DNA of 64,000 nucleotides from JAOUEA01 sp963821935 (GCA_963821935.1 CAWGFM010000005.1:1-64000); one strand, 5' to 3'; counted from the stretch's first letter, positions 1-8,789 are shown. Notes: generated by a model not told the origin, from the letters alone. Numbers and translations: made by a program.

Positions 1-37
1 CCGCAGGTTCGGGGTTCAAGTCCCCGGGGGCCCACCA
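1..37 (+). tRNA. tRNA, 3' end only (cut by window start)
   Basis: The T arm is visible as stem 10-14, loop TTCAAGT at 15-21 and stem 22-26. It is followed by seven acceptor bases (27-33), discriminator A34 and an encoded CCA (35-37). The last bases of the anticodon stem and a five-base variable loop precede it. The anticodon lies outside the window, so the amino acid identity cannot be read. Encoded CCA contrasts with tRNA-Leu at 13 kb, which lacks it. Confidence 0.85.
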
Positions 38-641
38 CCTTCACCGCAGGTCAGGGAGTGCTTCAGCCTCTCCTCCGCCGCTACTCGTCAGCTCTACCGT
101 GACCCAACGTGACCCGAGCCCCCAACAACAAGGCAGGTGGGGGGCATGCACTACTACTGGGGAGGGGCGGTCGGCCCGCCGCCCACCAGCCCCACGCGGG
201 CGATCCGACCCGGGCGGGGGCAGGCAGCCGCGGGCCATATGTGAGGGTTGATAGGCATATCTCTTAGCCCCAGAAACGATTCCGTGTAAGCAATCTGGGT
301 GCTACCCGGCGCCCGCCAAGTTGCGCTCCCAACAGCCTGGCAATGTCCGTTTCTTCGCGCCATCCCTCCGTACACACTTCCCTGCGTTTACACACGGCAC
401 CTGCGTTACACGCTGATCCTTGCCCGGCGTGTAAACCCGCCCGGCGTGAGATGACCCCGCCGGGCCGTTTGAGGACGGCCCTCGGCTGGCTGGGTGTGGA
501 TCGCCTCCGGTCCATGACTTCACCGAGAATCGACGGTCTCTGCACTACCCGAGAACACCCCTTGATCCGCCGCTCGATCGCTGTCGGGCATTGTCGGCAA
601 GGTCCTGACGTTGGAATGGAGACCGACCGAAGGAGGCGGAC
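38..641. other. 604-bp stretch without a convincing gene
   Basis: No reading frame here looks like a real protein; the frames are short, Arg/Pro-rich and lack recognisable motifs or ribosome-binding sites. The only structure seen is a set of related short words: GTTTACAC at 386-393, its perfect inverse GTGTAAAC at 429-436, and a similar GCGTTACACGC at 403-413. These could be a small operator array or chance. The last part must hold the promoter of the reductase starting at 642. Confidence 0.5.
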
Positions 642-1049
642 GTGTCCGACTGGAACGCTAAGGTGATTGACGAGTTCCGCTCGAACGACGGCAGGGTGGG
701 TGCCTTCGCAGACCAACCCCTACTGTTGCTCACGCATCGGGGGGCCAGGACCGGCACCGCCCGCACGAACCCGCTCGCGTACTTCCGCGACGGCGACGAC
801 TACGTGGTCGTAGCGTCGAAGGGTGGGGCGCCGACGAACCCGGACTGGTACCACAACCTCCTCGTGTACCCCGACGCGACGATCGAGGTCGGCACCGAGG
901 AACTGGCAGTTACGGCCCGGGTGGCCGAGGGTCCCGAACGCGAGCACCAGTGGGAGATCGTGACGGCAGCGAACCCGGCGTTCGCGGAATACGAAGGGAA
1001 GACCACCCGAACGATCCCGGTGCTCATCCTGACCCCTTCCCGGTCGTGA
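642..1049 (+). CDS. Deazaflavin (F420)-dependent nitroreductase/quinone reductase, Ddn-like
   Basis: This 135-residue protein matches the small split-barrel Ddn/Rv1558 family, which transfers hydride from coenzyme F420H2 to quinones or nitro compounds. Seen: an early LLLLTHRGARTG strand-turn, the family-typical block NPLAYFRDGDDYVVVASKGG followed by PDWYHNLL (about residues 43-72), and the conserved short C-terminal PVLILTP. The start is GTG, preceded at a good distance by AGGAGG (632-637). It stands alone and converges on the tRNA half and the minus-strand block that follow. The substrate cannot be told. Presence implies that the host makes F420, which is common in actinobacteria. Confidence 0.85.
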   Translation: MSDWNAKVIDEFRSNDGRVGAFADQPLLLLTHRGARTGTARTNPLAYFRDGDDYVVVASKGGAPTNPDWYHNLLVYPDATIEVGTEELAVTARVAEGPEREHQWEIVTAANPAFAEYEGKTTRTIPVLILTPSRS

Positions 1050-1091
1050 TCGTCACCGGGCGATCATCGTGCGAAGAGGCCGCTCGAGGAG

Positions 1092-1138
1092 TGGGCGCTG
1101 AGGGTCTCGAACCCCCGACCTTCGCCTTATAAGGGCGA
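1092..1138 (-). other. 3' half of a tRNA-Ile(TAT)-like gene (possible attachment-site remnant)
   Basis: On the minus strand an intact anticodon arm (stem 1122-1126/1134-1138, loop 1127-1133, anticodon TAT) is followed by a five-base variable loop, a T arm with loop TTCGAGA and seven acceptor bases with discriminator A (1092). The required 5' half is missing: upstream bases neither form a D arm nor pair with the acceptor strand, which would need GGGCGCT. The acceptor strand is followed by CTC, not CCA. A tRNA 3' half without its 5' half is the usual footprint of site-specific integration or excision at a tRNA gene. A functional tRNA here is excluded. Confidence 0.6.
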
Positions 1139-1261
1139 GGAGGACATGCAGGGCAGGGCGTTGATCTGCCGGACGCGAAGTCCTCCGGTCAACGTCGAGG
1201 AACTCCAGAACGTTCAGGTGAACCGGACTGCCCCTGCACGATGGCCGCATCATCTTCAGGG

Positions 1262-1714
1262 CTAAGGACGGAACTGGAACCCCGCGACGATCTCGATGGC
1301 GATGATCGAAGCGACGGCGAAGTCGACGGCGGCACAGAACGGTGGCCACCACCGGGTCCCGGAGACGTACTGGGTTCGTTGCTGCCACGCGTCCTTGACC
1401 CCGTGGGCCGCTAGGCCACCCGCAAGGAGCCAAGCCGATCCGGTGATGCCGGCCGCGGCGACCACCACGAAGACCATCGCGACAGCACACTCGACGACGA
1501 TGATCCTCGCCCGTCCGTCGGCCACCGCGAAACCGATGTAGATCGCGGCGATCACGGCGAGTCCAAGGGCATAAACGGTCGCCGGATTGAGCCACCAGAA
1601 CGCGAGCGGTGTGGCTGCCTGGGCCACGCCCACGACGACTCCCCAGGCGATCGCCGTGCGCATCGACGCCTTGTCATGCCCGGGAACGGGTGACCTCGCG
1701 CTAGGAGTGGTCAC
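1262..1714 (-). CDS. Small integral membrane protein, function unknown
   Basis: The 150-residue product has four hydrophobic helices (roughly residues 20-40, 46-63, 70-98 and 122-146). Between helices 3 and 4 sits a polar segment with HGVKDAWQQR followed by GTRWWPPFC, a pattern I have seen in small uncharacterised membrane proteins but cannot name with confidence. Its start overlaps the end of the upstream cyclase gene by 14 bases, so the two are probably co-transcribed and translationally coupled. An internal Met at residue 18 (position 1663) is an alternative start that would remove the overlap. No enzymatic motif is visible. Confidence 0.7.
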   Translation of the reverse strand: MTTPSARSPVPGHDKASMRTAIAWGVVVGVAQAATPLAFWWLNPATVYALGLAVIAAIYIGFAVADGRARIIVVECAVAMVFVVVAAAGITGSAWLLAGGLAAHGVKDAWQQRTQYVSGTRWWPPFCAAVDFAVASIIAIEIVAGFQFRP

Positions 1715-2912
1715 GGACCGCCTCGTACAGGGTCAATGGCTTGTCGATGCCCTTGAGTTCGAAAGCGCCCGCCTCAACCACCCGGAACCCGTTCGGCTCG
1801 ATGTGATGCAGAACCTCTTCCCCGAGGAACACCTGATCCGGACCCGCCTGCGACGCGATCCGCGCCGCGATGTTGACCGTGCGGCCGAAGTAGTCGCCCT
1901 CCTCGTAGATCATCGGCCCCGCGTTCACACCAACGTGGGCCGGCGGGAGACCGGCCGGCCGGACGCGGCCCAGGATCTCAAGCGACGCCAGCACCGCATC
2001 CTGCGGAACATTGAAGTAGAAGAGCACGCCATCGCCGAGCATCTTGACGACGGAGCCCGCGTGTCGCGATGCGACCTCGTTGACCAACTCGGCAAGCTTC
2101 ACGGAAACCTGTGCGGCGACCTCGTCGCCGGCCTCCTCGGTCAGCCGCGTGTAGCCGGACAGATCCGCGAACGCGCAAGCTTGGACCTGCGCAGGTTCCC
2201 TGCGGTGGACGCCCGCATCCTCGAGCGCTGTCTCGACGTGTTCGAAGAGGTGCTCGATTTCGAATACTTCCGAGTGACGCCTGAACAGCCAGCCCAAGAG
2301 GTCTTCTCCGGAGCGGCCCGCACGGACGCTGACCTCCCTGAGTGCCGCCTCGAACGCTTCGTTGTCGCGGAGGCCGCGCCGACGGAACGGCTCCTCGATC
2401 GAATGATGGAGGTAGTGGCTCTGGAACTGCGCGACCCGTCGGGCACTGTCGCCCCACACACGTGCCAGCCGCAGGATCTCTCCCTCGCCCACCCCGGCGC
2501 CGAAGAGCACCGGGATGATCTTGAGAAGGCGCAGATCCTCCTCTCGGACGTACTCGTCGGGCGCCGGGCGCGGAAGGCCGAAGGCCACATAGAGCCTTTC
2601 GAGCGTGGGGTACGGGATGCCGATCTTCTCGCTCAGCTCGTCAAAGGTCTGGTCGGAACGTGGTGGACGGCGACCCCCGAACTCGACGTAGCCGAGCGTG
2701 AGATCGCCCGAGGCGAGGCCATCCGCGACGGCCTTCGCGTCGACACCGATGGCTTCGAGACCGAGGACGAAGCGGGCGCGCAATACATCTCGCCGCGGAT
2801 AGGTTCCGTTCTCGGGCTCAAGGATGCCTAGCTCGGCGAGCAGTGCGATGCGCTCAGGAGTCGTCCCCGCGCGCTGTGCGACCTCGTCCTCGGCGAACCC
2901 GTTTCCTGTCAC
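1701..2912 (-). CDS. MerR-like N-terminus fused to class III adenylate/guanylate cyclase
   Basis: The 403-residue protein begins with a helix-turn-helix-like segment (about 1-60, with AEDEVAQRAGTTPERIALL resembling MerR-type sensors), has a helical middle part (60-235), and ends in a class III nucleotide cyclase domain (about 243-400). Metal-binding Asp250 (ADLSGYTRL) and Asp294 (MLGDGV) and the transition-state pair Asn347/Arg351 (VNIAAR) are all present, so it should make cAMP or cGMP. Such proteins are frequent in actinobacteria and act in the cytosol. It lies in a run with a YHS-domain gene upstream (ends overlap by 4 bases) and a membrane protein downstream. The signal sensed is unknown. 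Confidence 0.88.
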   Translation of the reverse strand: MTGNGFAEDEVAQRAGTTPERIALLAELGILEPENGTYPRRDVLRARFVLGLEAIGVDAKAVADGLASGDLTLGYVEFGGRRPPRSDQTFDELSEKIGIPYPTLERLYVAFGLPRPAPDEYVREEDLRLLKIIPVLFGAGVGEGEILRLARVWGDSARRVAQFQSHYLHHSIEEPFRRRGLRDNEAFEAALREVSVRAGRSGEDLLGWLFRRHSEVFEIEHLFEHVETALEDAGVHRREPAQVQACAFADLSGYTRLTEEAGDEVAAQVSVKLAELVNEVASRHAGSVVKMLGDGVLFYFNVPQDAVLASLEILGRVRPAGLPPAHVGVNAGPMIYEEGDYFGRTVNIAARIASQAGPDQVFLGEEVLHHIEPNGFRVVEAGAFELKGIDKPLTLYEAVRDHS

Positions 2913-3058
2913 GCCACGTACGAGGTTGGATCTGCCTTGAAGGCGTCATAGCAAGTCTGTGAGCAGAAGAAGTACGTCTTCCCTCCATGCTCGATGGTCC
3001 CCGCCGCTTCCTCGCTGTCGATGCGCATACCGCACACCGGATCTACTTCCATCGCCAT
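2909..3058 (-). CDS. YHS-domain metal-binding protein
   Basis: This 49-residue protein is essentially one YHS domain: DPVCGM near the N-terminus, a GKTYFFCSQTC segment and CYDAFKADP at the end, giving three cysteines suited to binding Cu, Zn or another soft metal. I chose the ATG at 3058 rather than a start 13 codons upstream because GGAGGG lies just before it. The gene overlaps the cyclase start by 4 bases and sits next to a FAD monooxygenase and a multicopper oxidase, which supports a role in metal handling. It may be a small metallochaperone; this is inference. Confidence 0.85.
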   Translation of the reverse strand: MAMEVDPVCGMRIDSEEAAGTIEHGGKTYFFCSQTCYDAFKADPTSYVA

Positions 3059-3068
3059 CTGTTCCCTC

Positions 3069-4128
3069 CTACGTTCGCTCAGTATCCGTCCCGACACGTC
3101 CTGCGGGATCTTCGAGACGCGAGTGTATGCGGGCAGCGATGAAGGCAGCGTCGTCCTTCACGAACCCGATGAGTGCTGACCCCCGAGTGTGCTGCCAGGG
3201 GAGGCCGACGAAGAACAGTCCCGGAGCGGAAGTAACGCCTCGTCTATGGACGATGGAGCCATCCGCGTTCTTGATCCCAGGGATCTCGATCCACGAGAAG
3301 TCGGATCGATATCCCGTCGCCCAGATGATCACGTCGATGTCTTGCTCGCTTCCATCGTCGAAGAGAGCGCGCCGCCCCACGAGATTCGTCAGCCGCTTCC
3401 TCAGGGTCACGCCGGAGCGGCGAAGTCCCCTCGGGCTCGATCCGATGAGCACGTCGCGTGTCGCCAACCTCCGACCGAGTCGCGAATCGGTGCTCACCTT
3501 CATGAACCCGACCCCGACAACCACCAGAAGAGGTCTTTGCCAAGGAGACGCTGGGGCAAGGAGGGAACGCGCTGGCCGACGGCGAGGGTGACCTTCCTCG
3601 TCGCTCCGATTTCTTCAGCGATCTGAAAACCGGAGTTCCCCCTCCCACGACGAGCACATCACCGTCAGGGAGTTGACCCGGGTTGCGATAGTCGGCGCTA
3701 TGAATCTGAAAGGGCGTGTCGTCCAGATCCCGGGTGATCGGGGGAACGAACGGGACCTGGAAGGGCCCGGTCGCAACGACGACCTGGTCAGCAGTGAATC
3801 CCTCATCCGCGGCCCTCACCAGATACGTCCCTTCACGTTCGGTGAGAGCAGTGACCTTCGCGTTGAGCTTCACCGGAAGGTCGAACGCAGACACGTAGGA
3901 CTGGAGGTAGGAGGCGACGTCATCTTTCGATGGGTACGTGTCCTTCGGTGAGGGAAATGCCATCCCCTGGAGACCGCTGTACTGCCCGACGGTGAACAGC
4001 TTGAGCGAGTCCCATGGGGATCTCCACATTTGACCGACATCGGACCCTGCGTCCAGGATCGTGAACCGTGCCCCGCGTCGAGCGAGGTGATACCCGATCG
4101 CGAGCCCGGACTGGCTCGCACCGATCAC
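3069..4128 (-). pseudogene. FAD-dependent monooxygenase (CzcO/trkA-like), frameshifted
   Basis: Joining the frames gives a flavin-containing monooxygenase-like protein. It has an N-terminal FAD-binding GASQSG motif, the WDSLKLF segment, an ATGPFQVP loop, a second dinucleotide motif VLVVGGG, and a C-terminal ATGYRSDFSWIE followed by GLFFVGLPWQHTRGSAL. The frame breaks twice, once in the C-run at about 3638-3646 and once at about 3505-3520. Each break is repaired by a single base and the protein on both sides is well conserved, so either recent decay or sequence error is possible. The first usable start (GTG 4128) leaves almost no residues before the FAD motif and has no ribosome-binding site, so the true start may also be damaged. 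It lies 34 bases after the multicopper oxidase. Confidence 0.75.
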
Positions 4129-4162
4129 GAGACGTCGAGCGAGGTCGATCCGCCCTCGGAGG

Positions 4163-5938
4163 TCACGTCCTCGCCTCGGCAGGATCGCGCCGAGACACGT
4201 TGAAGCTGAACATCATCCCGCTCTGAGAGTGCTCGGCGATGTGGCAATGTGCCATCCACAGTCCTGGATTGGAGACGTCGAGAAGGATGTCTACGGTCCG
4301 TCCCGCCGGAACGAGCACGGTGTCCTTCCACACCAAGTTGGATTCCGCCTCCCCCTCGCGAGACAAGACGAGGAAGCGTCCCGCTCCGTGCACGTGGAAC
4401 GGGTGGTGCATCGGGTGATCGGACTCCATCTCGTTAACGAGCCGGATCTTCACCCGATCACCCACCGTGAACGCCCACGTGATGGCCCCGTTCTCGGCCC
4501 CGCTCTCCCTGTCGATCAGCATCCATCTCATGTTGCTGGGCTCCGAGGCTCGGTTGATCTCCGGCATCAGGTCTTCCCATTCGAGTCCGTCGTTCTGCTC
4601 CTCGTGTTGTTCATGCCCGTGGTGGACCGCATCCTCGTGCGGTGCCGGCAGCGCCTCGGAGGGCACCAACTTCATGCCGCACTTCGGGCACGTTCCCGGC
4701 TCCGAGGACGTGACTTCCGGATGCATCGGGCAGCCATAGGAGGTCACTGGCGGCTTCTCGGACAGAACGGGGAGCAACTGCATCCCGCAGTTCGAGCAGG
4801 TTCCAGGCTCCGAGGATGTGACCTCCGGGTGCATCGGACAGGCATAGGAGGTCGCCGGCGCGACGTCGTCCCCATAGAGGAGCGGCATCGAGGCCACGAA
4901 GGCCAGCACCTTGTCCGGTGAGCGCTCGAGGTCCTCGCCGATCGCTTCGTGCTCAGACGTGAGCAGAGGATCGACGCGCAACACGTCGAACGATGCACCA
5001 ACCGAGTCGGTTGCGTTCCCCGCGACCGAGAACGCGCCAAGATCGTAGACCTGATCAGGTGTGCGATGCTCGAGCCGAACTTCCCCAGGAGAGTCGAACC
5101 TCACGTCGAGGATCGCTCGCTCCGAGGGAGCGAGCAACACCTCGTCCACGAAGGCCTCTCGCTCGTAGCGACCACTGTCCCCACCGACCAGTTTCATCCC
5201 GGCGCCGGGGAGCGCGAAGTTGAAGATGCGCGTGTTCGCGGTGTTCACGAGATAGAGGCGTAAGACCTCTCCCACGGCCGCCTCGCCCGAGAACGTGGTC
5301 TCGCCGTTGATCAGCATCACGTTGCCGAACCGTCCCATCGCTGTGTAGTTCGGACCGGAGCGGTGGAACGGTGCGATGTGGCCGTTCTCGACGAGCACAT
5401 CGTCAAGCGTGATGCTGAGTTGGCGGTCAACCGCCGGCCAGTACGACGCATCCGAGGGCTCGACGATGATCGTGCCGTACAGCCCCATCTCCAGCCCGAA
5501 GTCCTCGCGGATGTGCGGGTGGTACCAGTAGAACCCGGCGTCCGGGAACTGAACCTTGTAGGTGAACGTGCCCCCGATCGGGATGGGTGCCTGCGTCTCA
5601 TGAGGGACGCCGTCGTAGCGGTTCTCCAGCCGCAGGCCGTGCCAGTGAACCGTCGCCTCGACGTCGCCGTCGTTCGTCACCTGCACGGTGATCTCCGACC
5701 CTTGGTCGACGTGAAGGGTCGGGCCGGGGATCGAAGCGTTGTAGCCGAGCATCCGCAGCTCTGCGTCATCGATGCGCTTGCGCACCGGCGTGATCCGGAG
5801 GTCAAGCTGATCGCCGTCGCTGAGCCGAATCACCTTCGGGGGCAACGCGTCGCGCAGCCCGGTTGTCTCGGTCGTGAATAGGTCGGATGTGGCGGTTTGA
5901 CCTTTCATCGTGTGCTTGTCGGCGCCACCAGGTTTCAT
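4163..5938 (-). CDS. Multicopper oxidase with two inserted heavy-metal-binding domains
   Basis: This 591-residue protein has three cupredoxin domains (about 35-165, 170-320 and 455-580) with all copper motifs: HWHG at 98-101, WYHPH at 138-142, HPMHHPFHVHG at 508-518 and HCHIAEH at 564-570 with type-1 Cys565 and Met575. Between domains 2 and 3 are two near-identical copies of a CPMHPEVTSSEPGTC...CGM module (about 364-390 and 400-425), the short heavy-metal-binding domain usually found in Cu-exporting ATPases and efflux proteins. A His-rich linker (440-450) follows. I see no signal peptide, which is odd for this family. Probable role: copper or other metal oxidation and detoxification. ATG at 5908 is an alternative start. 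Confidence 0.9.
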   Translation of the reverse strand: MKPGGADKHTMKGQTATSDLFTTETTGLRDALPPKVIRLSDGDQLDLRITPVRKRIDDAELRMLGYNASIPGPTLHVDQGSEITVQVTNDGDVEATVHWHGLRLENRYDGVPHETQAPIPIGGTFTYKVQFPDAGFYWYHPHIREDFGLEMGLYGTIIVEPSDASYWPAVDRQLSITLDDVLVENGHIAPFHRSGPNYTAMGRFGNVMLINGETTFSGEAAVGEVLRLYLVNTANTRIFNFALPGAGMKLVGGDSGRYEREAFVDEVLLAPSERAILDVRFDSPGEVRLEHRTPDQVYDLGAFSVAGNATDSVGASFDVLRVDPLLTSEHEAIGEDLERSPDKVLAFVASMPLLYGDDVAPATSYACPMHPEVTSSEPGTCSNCGMQLLPVLSEKPPVTSYGCPMHPEVTSSEPGTCPKCGMKLVPSEALPAPHEDAVHHGHEQHEEQNDGLEWEDLMPEINRASEPSNMRWMLIDRESGAENGAITWAFTVGDRVKIRLVNEMESDHPMHHPFHVHGAGRFLVLSREGEAESNLVWKDTVLVPAGRTVDILLDVSNPGLWMAHCHIAEHSQSGMMFSFNVSRRDPAEART

Positions 5939-5989
5939 GTGCGTTGCCTTCTGATTTTCGGAAGACGGGGAACTCGTGACATGGCGGGC

Positions 5990-6920
5990 TCAACTTGCCG
6001 CTGTGGGCGCAGGCGGGACCGCCTGAGCCTGGATCGGTTCAACCGGCGCCCGACGGCTCGCCACCCACAACACCCCGAGACCGAAGATCGATGCGAGCGT
6101 CCACGCGAGTCCACCCAGGACCGGGATCAAGGCAAGCACGCGGAGGATCCCCCATCCCGCGAGGAAGGCGAGGAACCGCGAGGTAGTCGGCGCCTTCACC
6201 AGCAGCCGACCGATTGCGTGAGCCCCGGCGACATACCCGACGGTGTAGAGGAGCCCGAGCGCCAGGAGCATGAATAGTCCCAGCGGGAGCGCAACCACGA
6301 TCACGAGCAGGAGGATCGCGACGATTGGCAGCAGGAAGAAGACCAGCGCACCGAAACCGATCGAGGCACCTATACGCTCCCGTACTGAGCGGACGATGGC
6401 GGCATCAAGGCCGGGCGCGATCAACAGTCAGGAGGAGTCCCAACACCAGGGTCGAGACGGAGTATCCGAGCCACCAGGCGAACCGACTCGCCACGCCAAC
6501 TGCGCCGGCGTCGAACCGCGTGCTGACGCGCTGCTGCTCTCCTCCCACGGTCGCTCCCGGTTCGACCGTCGGGGTTTGGCCCGTGACGAGGTCTCCGTCG
6601 ATCTGGGCACCGGATGTCACCGTGACATCTCCGTTGAAGACGAACACGTCCTGTTGGACGTGACCGGAAATCTCGGTCTGCCCATCGAAGACGACGACCG
6701 ACTCAGTGACGGTGCCCTCGATCGTCGCCGAACCGTGAAAGAGCACCGCTGTATCGACGGTGTCACCTTCAGGAACGAGAAGTCGACCGTTCATCACGAT
6801 CTGATCACGGTCGGTCAGTTCATCCGTGCCGTCTTGGGCCGAAGCAGGGGCCGCGAGGACCGCGCCAAGAACAAGAGCTACTCCGAGGGTAAGAACGAAC
6901 TTCATCGCGTTTGCGCGCAT
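5990..6920 (-). pseudogene. Bactofilin-like polymer-forming membrane protein, one frameshift
   Basis: Two frames make one protein. It has a signal peptide ending ASAQD and a beta-helix-like stretch of repeated V-x-G-x-V units (TIEGTVTESVVVFDGQTEIS and following, then a GDVTVTSGAQIDGDLVTG turn) like bactofilin/DUF583 proteins. This is followed by a WWLGYSVSTLVLGLLL helix and three more hydrophobic helices with GWGILRVLALIPVLGG. The frame changes near 6405-6424 and a single base restores LGLLL-IAPGLDAAIVRS. The ATG at 6920 is favoured over the upstream TTG because of GGAGGGAGAGG just before it. It probably anchors a surface or membrane-associated scaffold. One frameshift in otherwise intact sequence may be an error. 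Confidence 0.7.
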
Positions 6921-7243
6921 CGACCTCTCCCTCCCCAAGCGTCCAAGCTCACTCTAGGGGTGGGCGATGTCCGAACGCAAAGCGAGCAGACCGCAAGTCG
7001 CACTCAGACTGACGAGCCCGGGAGTGCCGAGTGGGATCGCCGGTGGTCAGGCATCAAGTCTGCAACAACCCTGCAACGCGGACAGCCAGTTAGCCCCGAT
7101 CTGCGCAACGTACAGGTAGACACACCGCCAGCGTGTAACACAACGTCACTGAGACGCCCCCGCAGACCGGTTCAAGGAGGCGCCTGCGCCGGGGCGCGTG
7201 TGCAGTTAACGCCGCCATCAGGCGAGTGGAGAGGCGCGACCCT
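6921..7243. other. Intergenic region upstream of the bactofilin-like gene
   Basis: About 320 bases between the start of the minus-strand bactofilin-like gene and the end of the minus-strand cyclase fusion. No gene is convincing. The word CAGCGTGTAAC near 7131 resembles the GTGTAAAC/GCGTTACACGC words at 386-436. No clear hairpin followed by a T run is seen. The region must contain the promoter of the gene that starts at 6920. Confidence 0.4.
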
Positions 7244-8596
7244 CTATACCTGCTCGCTCACCGCCCGGTACAGGCGCCAGCGGTCGGGAACACCTTTGAA
7301 CTCGTGTTCCCCAGCCTCTTCGAAGGTGAGGCCGCTACCGGCGGTCAGGTCTCTGACCGTCTGGGACACGAGGACTTCGCTCGCGTGGGCCAGGGAGCCG
7401 ATTCGGGCACCGATCACCACGCCAAGCCCGCCGAGCTTGCCGTCGATGGTCTGGCACTCGCCCGTATGCACGCCGGCACGGATCTCGATGTCCAGTGGGC
7501 GGAGCGCATCGACGATGTGCTCGGCGCATCGCACGGCACGCGCCGGACCATCGAACGTGGCGAAGAACCCGTCTCCGGCGGTGTCGACTTCGACGCCGCG
7601 GAAACGGCCGAGGGTTCCTCGCACGATTCCGTGGTGCCGTTCGAGCACGTCGCGCCATGCGCGGTCGCCCATAGCCGCCGCCGTCGCTGTCGAATCCACG
7701 ATGTCGGTGAAGAGCACCGTGGCCAGGACCCGATCGAGGTCGGCCTCCTGCTCGCGGAGATCGGCCAGGAACGTACGGGTCGCTTCCAGGTTCTCGGTCG
7801 GGTGGCTGAGCTCGGGTGGGTAGTCGGGGGCGTCGGGCAGCACTAGGACCGTGGCGCCAGGGATCTGAGACGCCATCCATTCGGCTGCGGGCAGGCTCGC
7901 GTCGTTTGGCTGCAGGATTGTCGTGGGGACATGGATCGCGGGCAGGATGCTGCGGTAGTCGGTCTCCTCGAACATACGCTCGTGCACTAGGGCATCGCCT
8001 CGGCTCGCTGCATAGCGCATGTAACGGGCCCATTCCTTCCGCGCCGCCGGATCGTCTGCTTTGGAGGGAGCGCCCGCGGCCGACAACAGCGGCCCGATCA
8101 GGTCCTCGTCCCCCCAGGTGTCGACGATCAGCTTGTTGAAAGCCTCGTCCTCCTCGGCCGACGGTGCCCATGGGTAGTCGGCATCCCGGATGCCGCTCGC
8201 CTGCCCGCTCCACAAGAGCAAGCCGGCGGAGCGCTCCGGATACGTGGCCGCGAACATCGCGCATATCGCCCCGCCGTCGAGTCCCTGCCCGTACAGGACG
8301 GGCCTGTCGCTGCCCGCTGCGTCGAGAACCGCCCGCACGTCGTCGACCCGCGTCTCCAGATCGATCATCTGGGTCATCCGGTCGGAGAGTCCGATGCCGC
8401 GCTGATCCATACTGATGACGCGGGCGAATCGACCCAACGCGCGCAGCCATCCGCCGAGCTCGTCGATCTCCCACGAAAGCTCGAGATGTGAGATCCACGC
8501 GGACGCCAGCAACAGATCGGGCCCGTCGCCGAAAACCTGGTAGGCGATGTACGTGCCGTCCGCGCTTCGTGCGTACCGCGTCCTGGGGGTCTCCAC
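7244..8596 (-). CDS. Alpha/beta-hydrolase-like sensor domain fused to class III nucleotide cyclase
   Basis: The roughly 450-residue protein has an N-terminal alpha/beta-hydrolase fold (about 1-265; TYIAYQVFGDGPDLLL, DQRGIGLSDR, FAATYPER) and a C-terminal class III cyclase (about 275-445; LFTDIVDSTA and TAGDGFFATFDGPAR carry the metal-binding Asp residues). The nucleophile elbow reads GQGLDGG, where related proteins have G-x-S-x-G, so the catalytic Ser is gone and the hydrolase fold may work as a sensor. I place the start at GTG 8596, because relatives begin METPxTRYARS, although a TTG at 8659 also opens the frame. It probably makes cAMP in response to a small ligand; the ligand is unknown. 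Confidence 0.85.
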   Translation of the reverse strand: METPRTRYARSADGTYIAYQVFGDGPDLLLASAWISHLELSWEIDELGGWLRALGRFARVISMDQRGIGLSDRMTQMIDLETRVDDVRAVLDAAGSDRPVLYGQGLDGGAICAMFAATYPERSAGLLLWSGQASGIRDADYPWAPSAEEDEAFNKLIVDTWGDEDLIGPLLSAAGAPSKADDPAARKEWARYMRYAASRGDALVHERMFEETDYRSILPAIHVPTTILQPNDASLPAAEWMASQIPGATVLVLPDAPDYPPELSHPTENLEATRTFLADLREQEADLDRVLATVLFTDIVDSTATAAAMGDRAWRDVLERHHGIVRGTLGRFRGVEVDTAGDGFFATFDGPARAVRCAEHIVDALRPLDIEIRAGVHTGECQTIDGKLGGLGVVIGARIGSLAHASEVLVSQTVRDLTAGSGLTFEEAGEHEFKGVPDRWRLYRAVSEQV

Positions 8597-8789
8597 CGGC
8601 GCATCTTCGCCTTTGACGCTTCCGACAGGCAAGCTTGGGCGGCGAGTCGTCGCCTTCAATCGAGACGTCGGGCCGGATTGTGGCCCAGGCGGCTGCGTGC
8701 GCTGGGGCGCGTGGCAAGTTCTTGCCAGTCATCTACCTGGTCGAGGCGATCGCCTGATGCGGGTGGTCTCGGGACAATTAGGGGCGCGC

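Noticed and set aside
1..37. tRNA at the window start as intact target paired with the half tRNA at 1.1 kb
   Set aside because: The T-arm and acceptor sequences differ (discriminator-side GGGGCCC versus AGCGCCC), so they are not copies of each other.
950..1132. Short plus-strand ORF ending EGLEPPTFAL
   Set aside because: This ending is the usual false translation of the tRNA T arm and anticodon arm on the opposite strand.
1587..2831. Long plus-strand open frame (414 codons) opposite the cyclase gene
   Set aside because: Arg/Val/Glu-rich shadow of the real minus-strand cyclase. High GC gives long antisense frames. No motif and no ribosome-binding site.
6270..7823. 517-codon plus-strand frame across the bactofilin-like gene and intergenic DNA
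   Set aside because: Crosses two real minus-strand genes and a gap; no recognisable domain.
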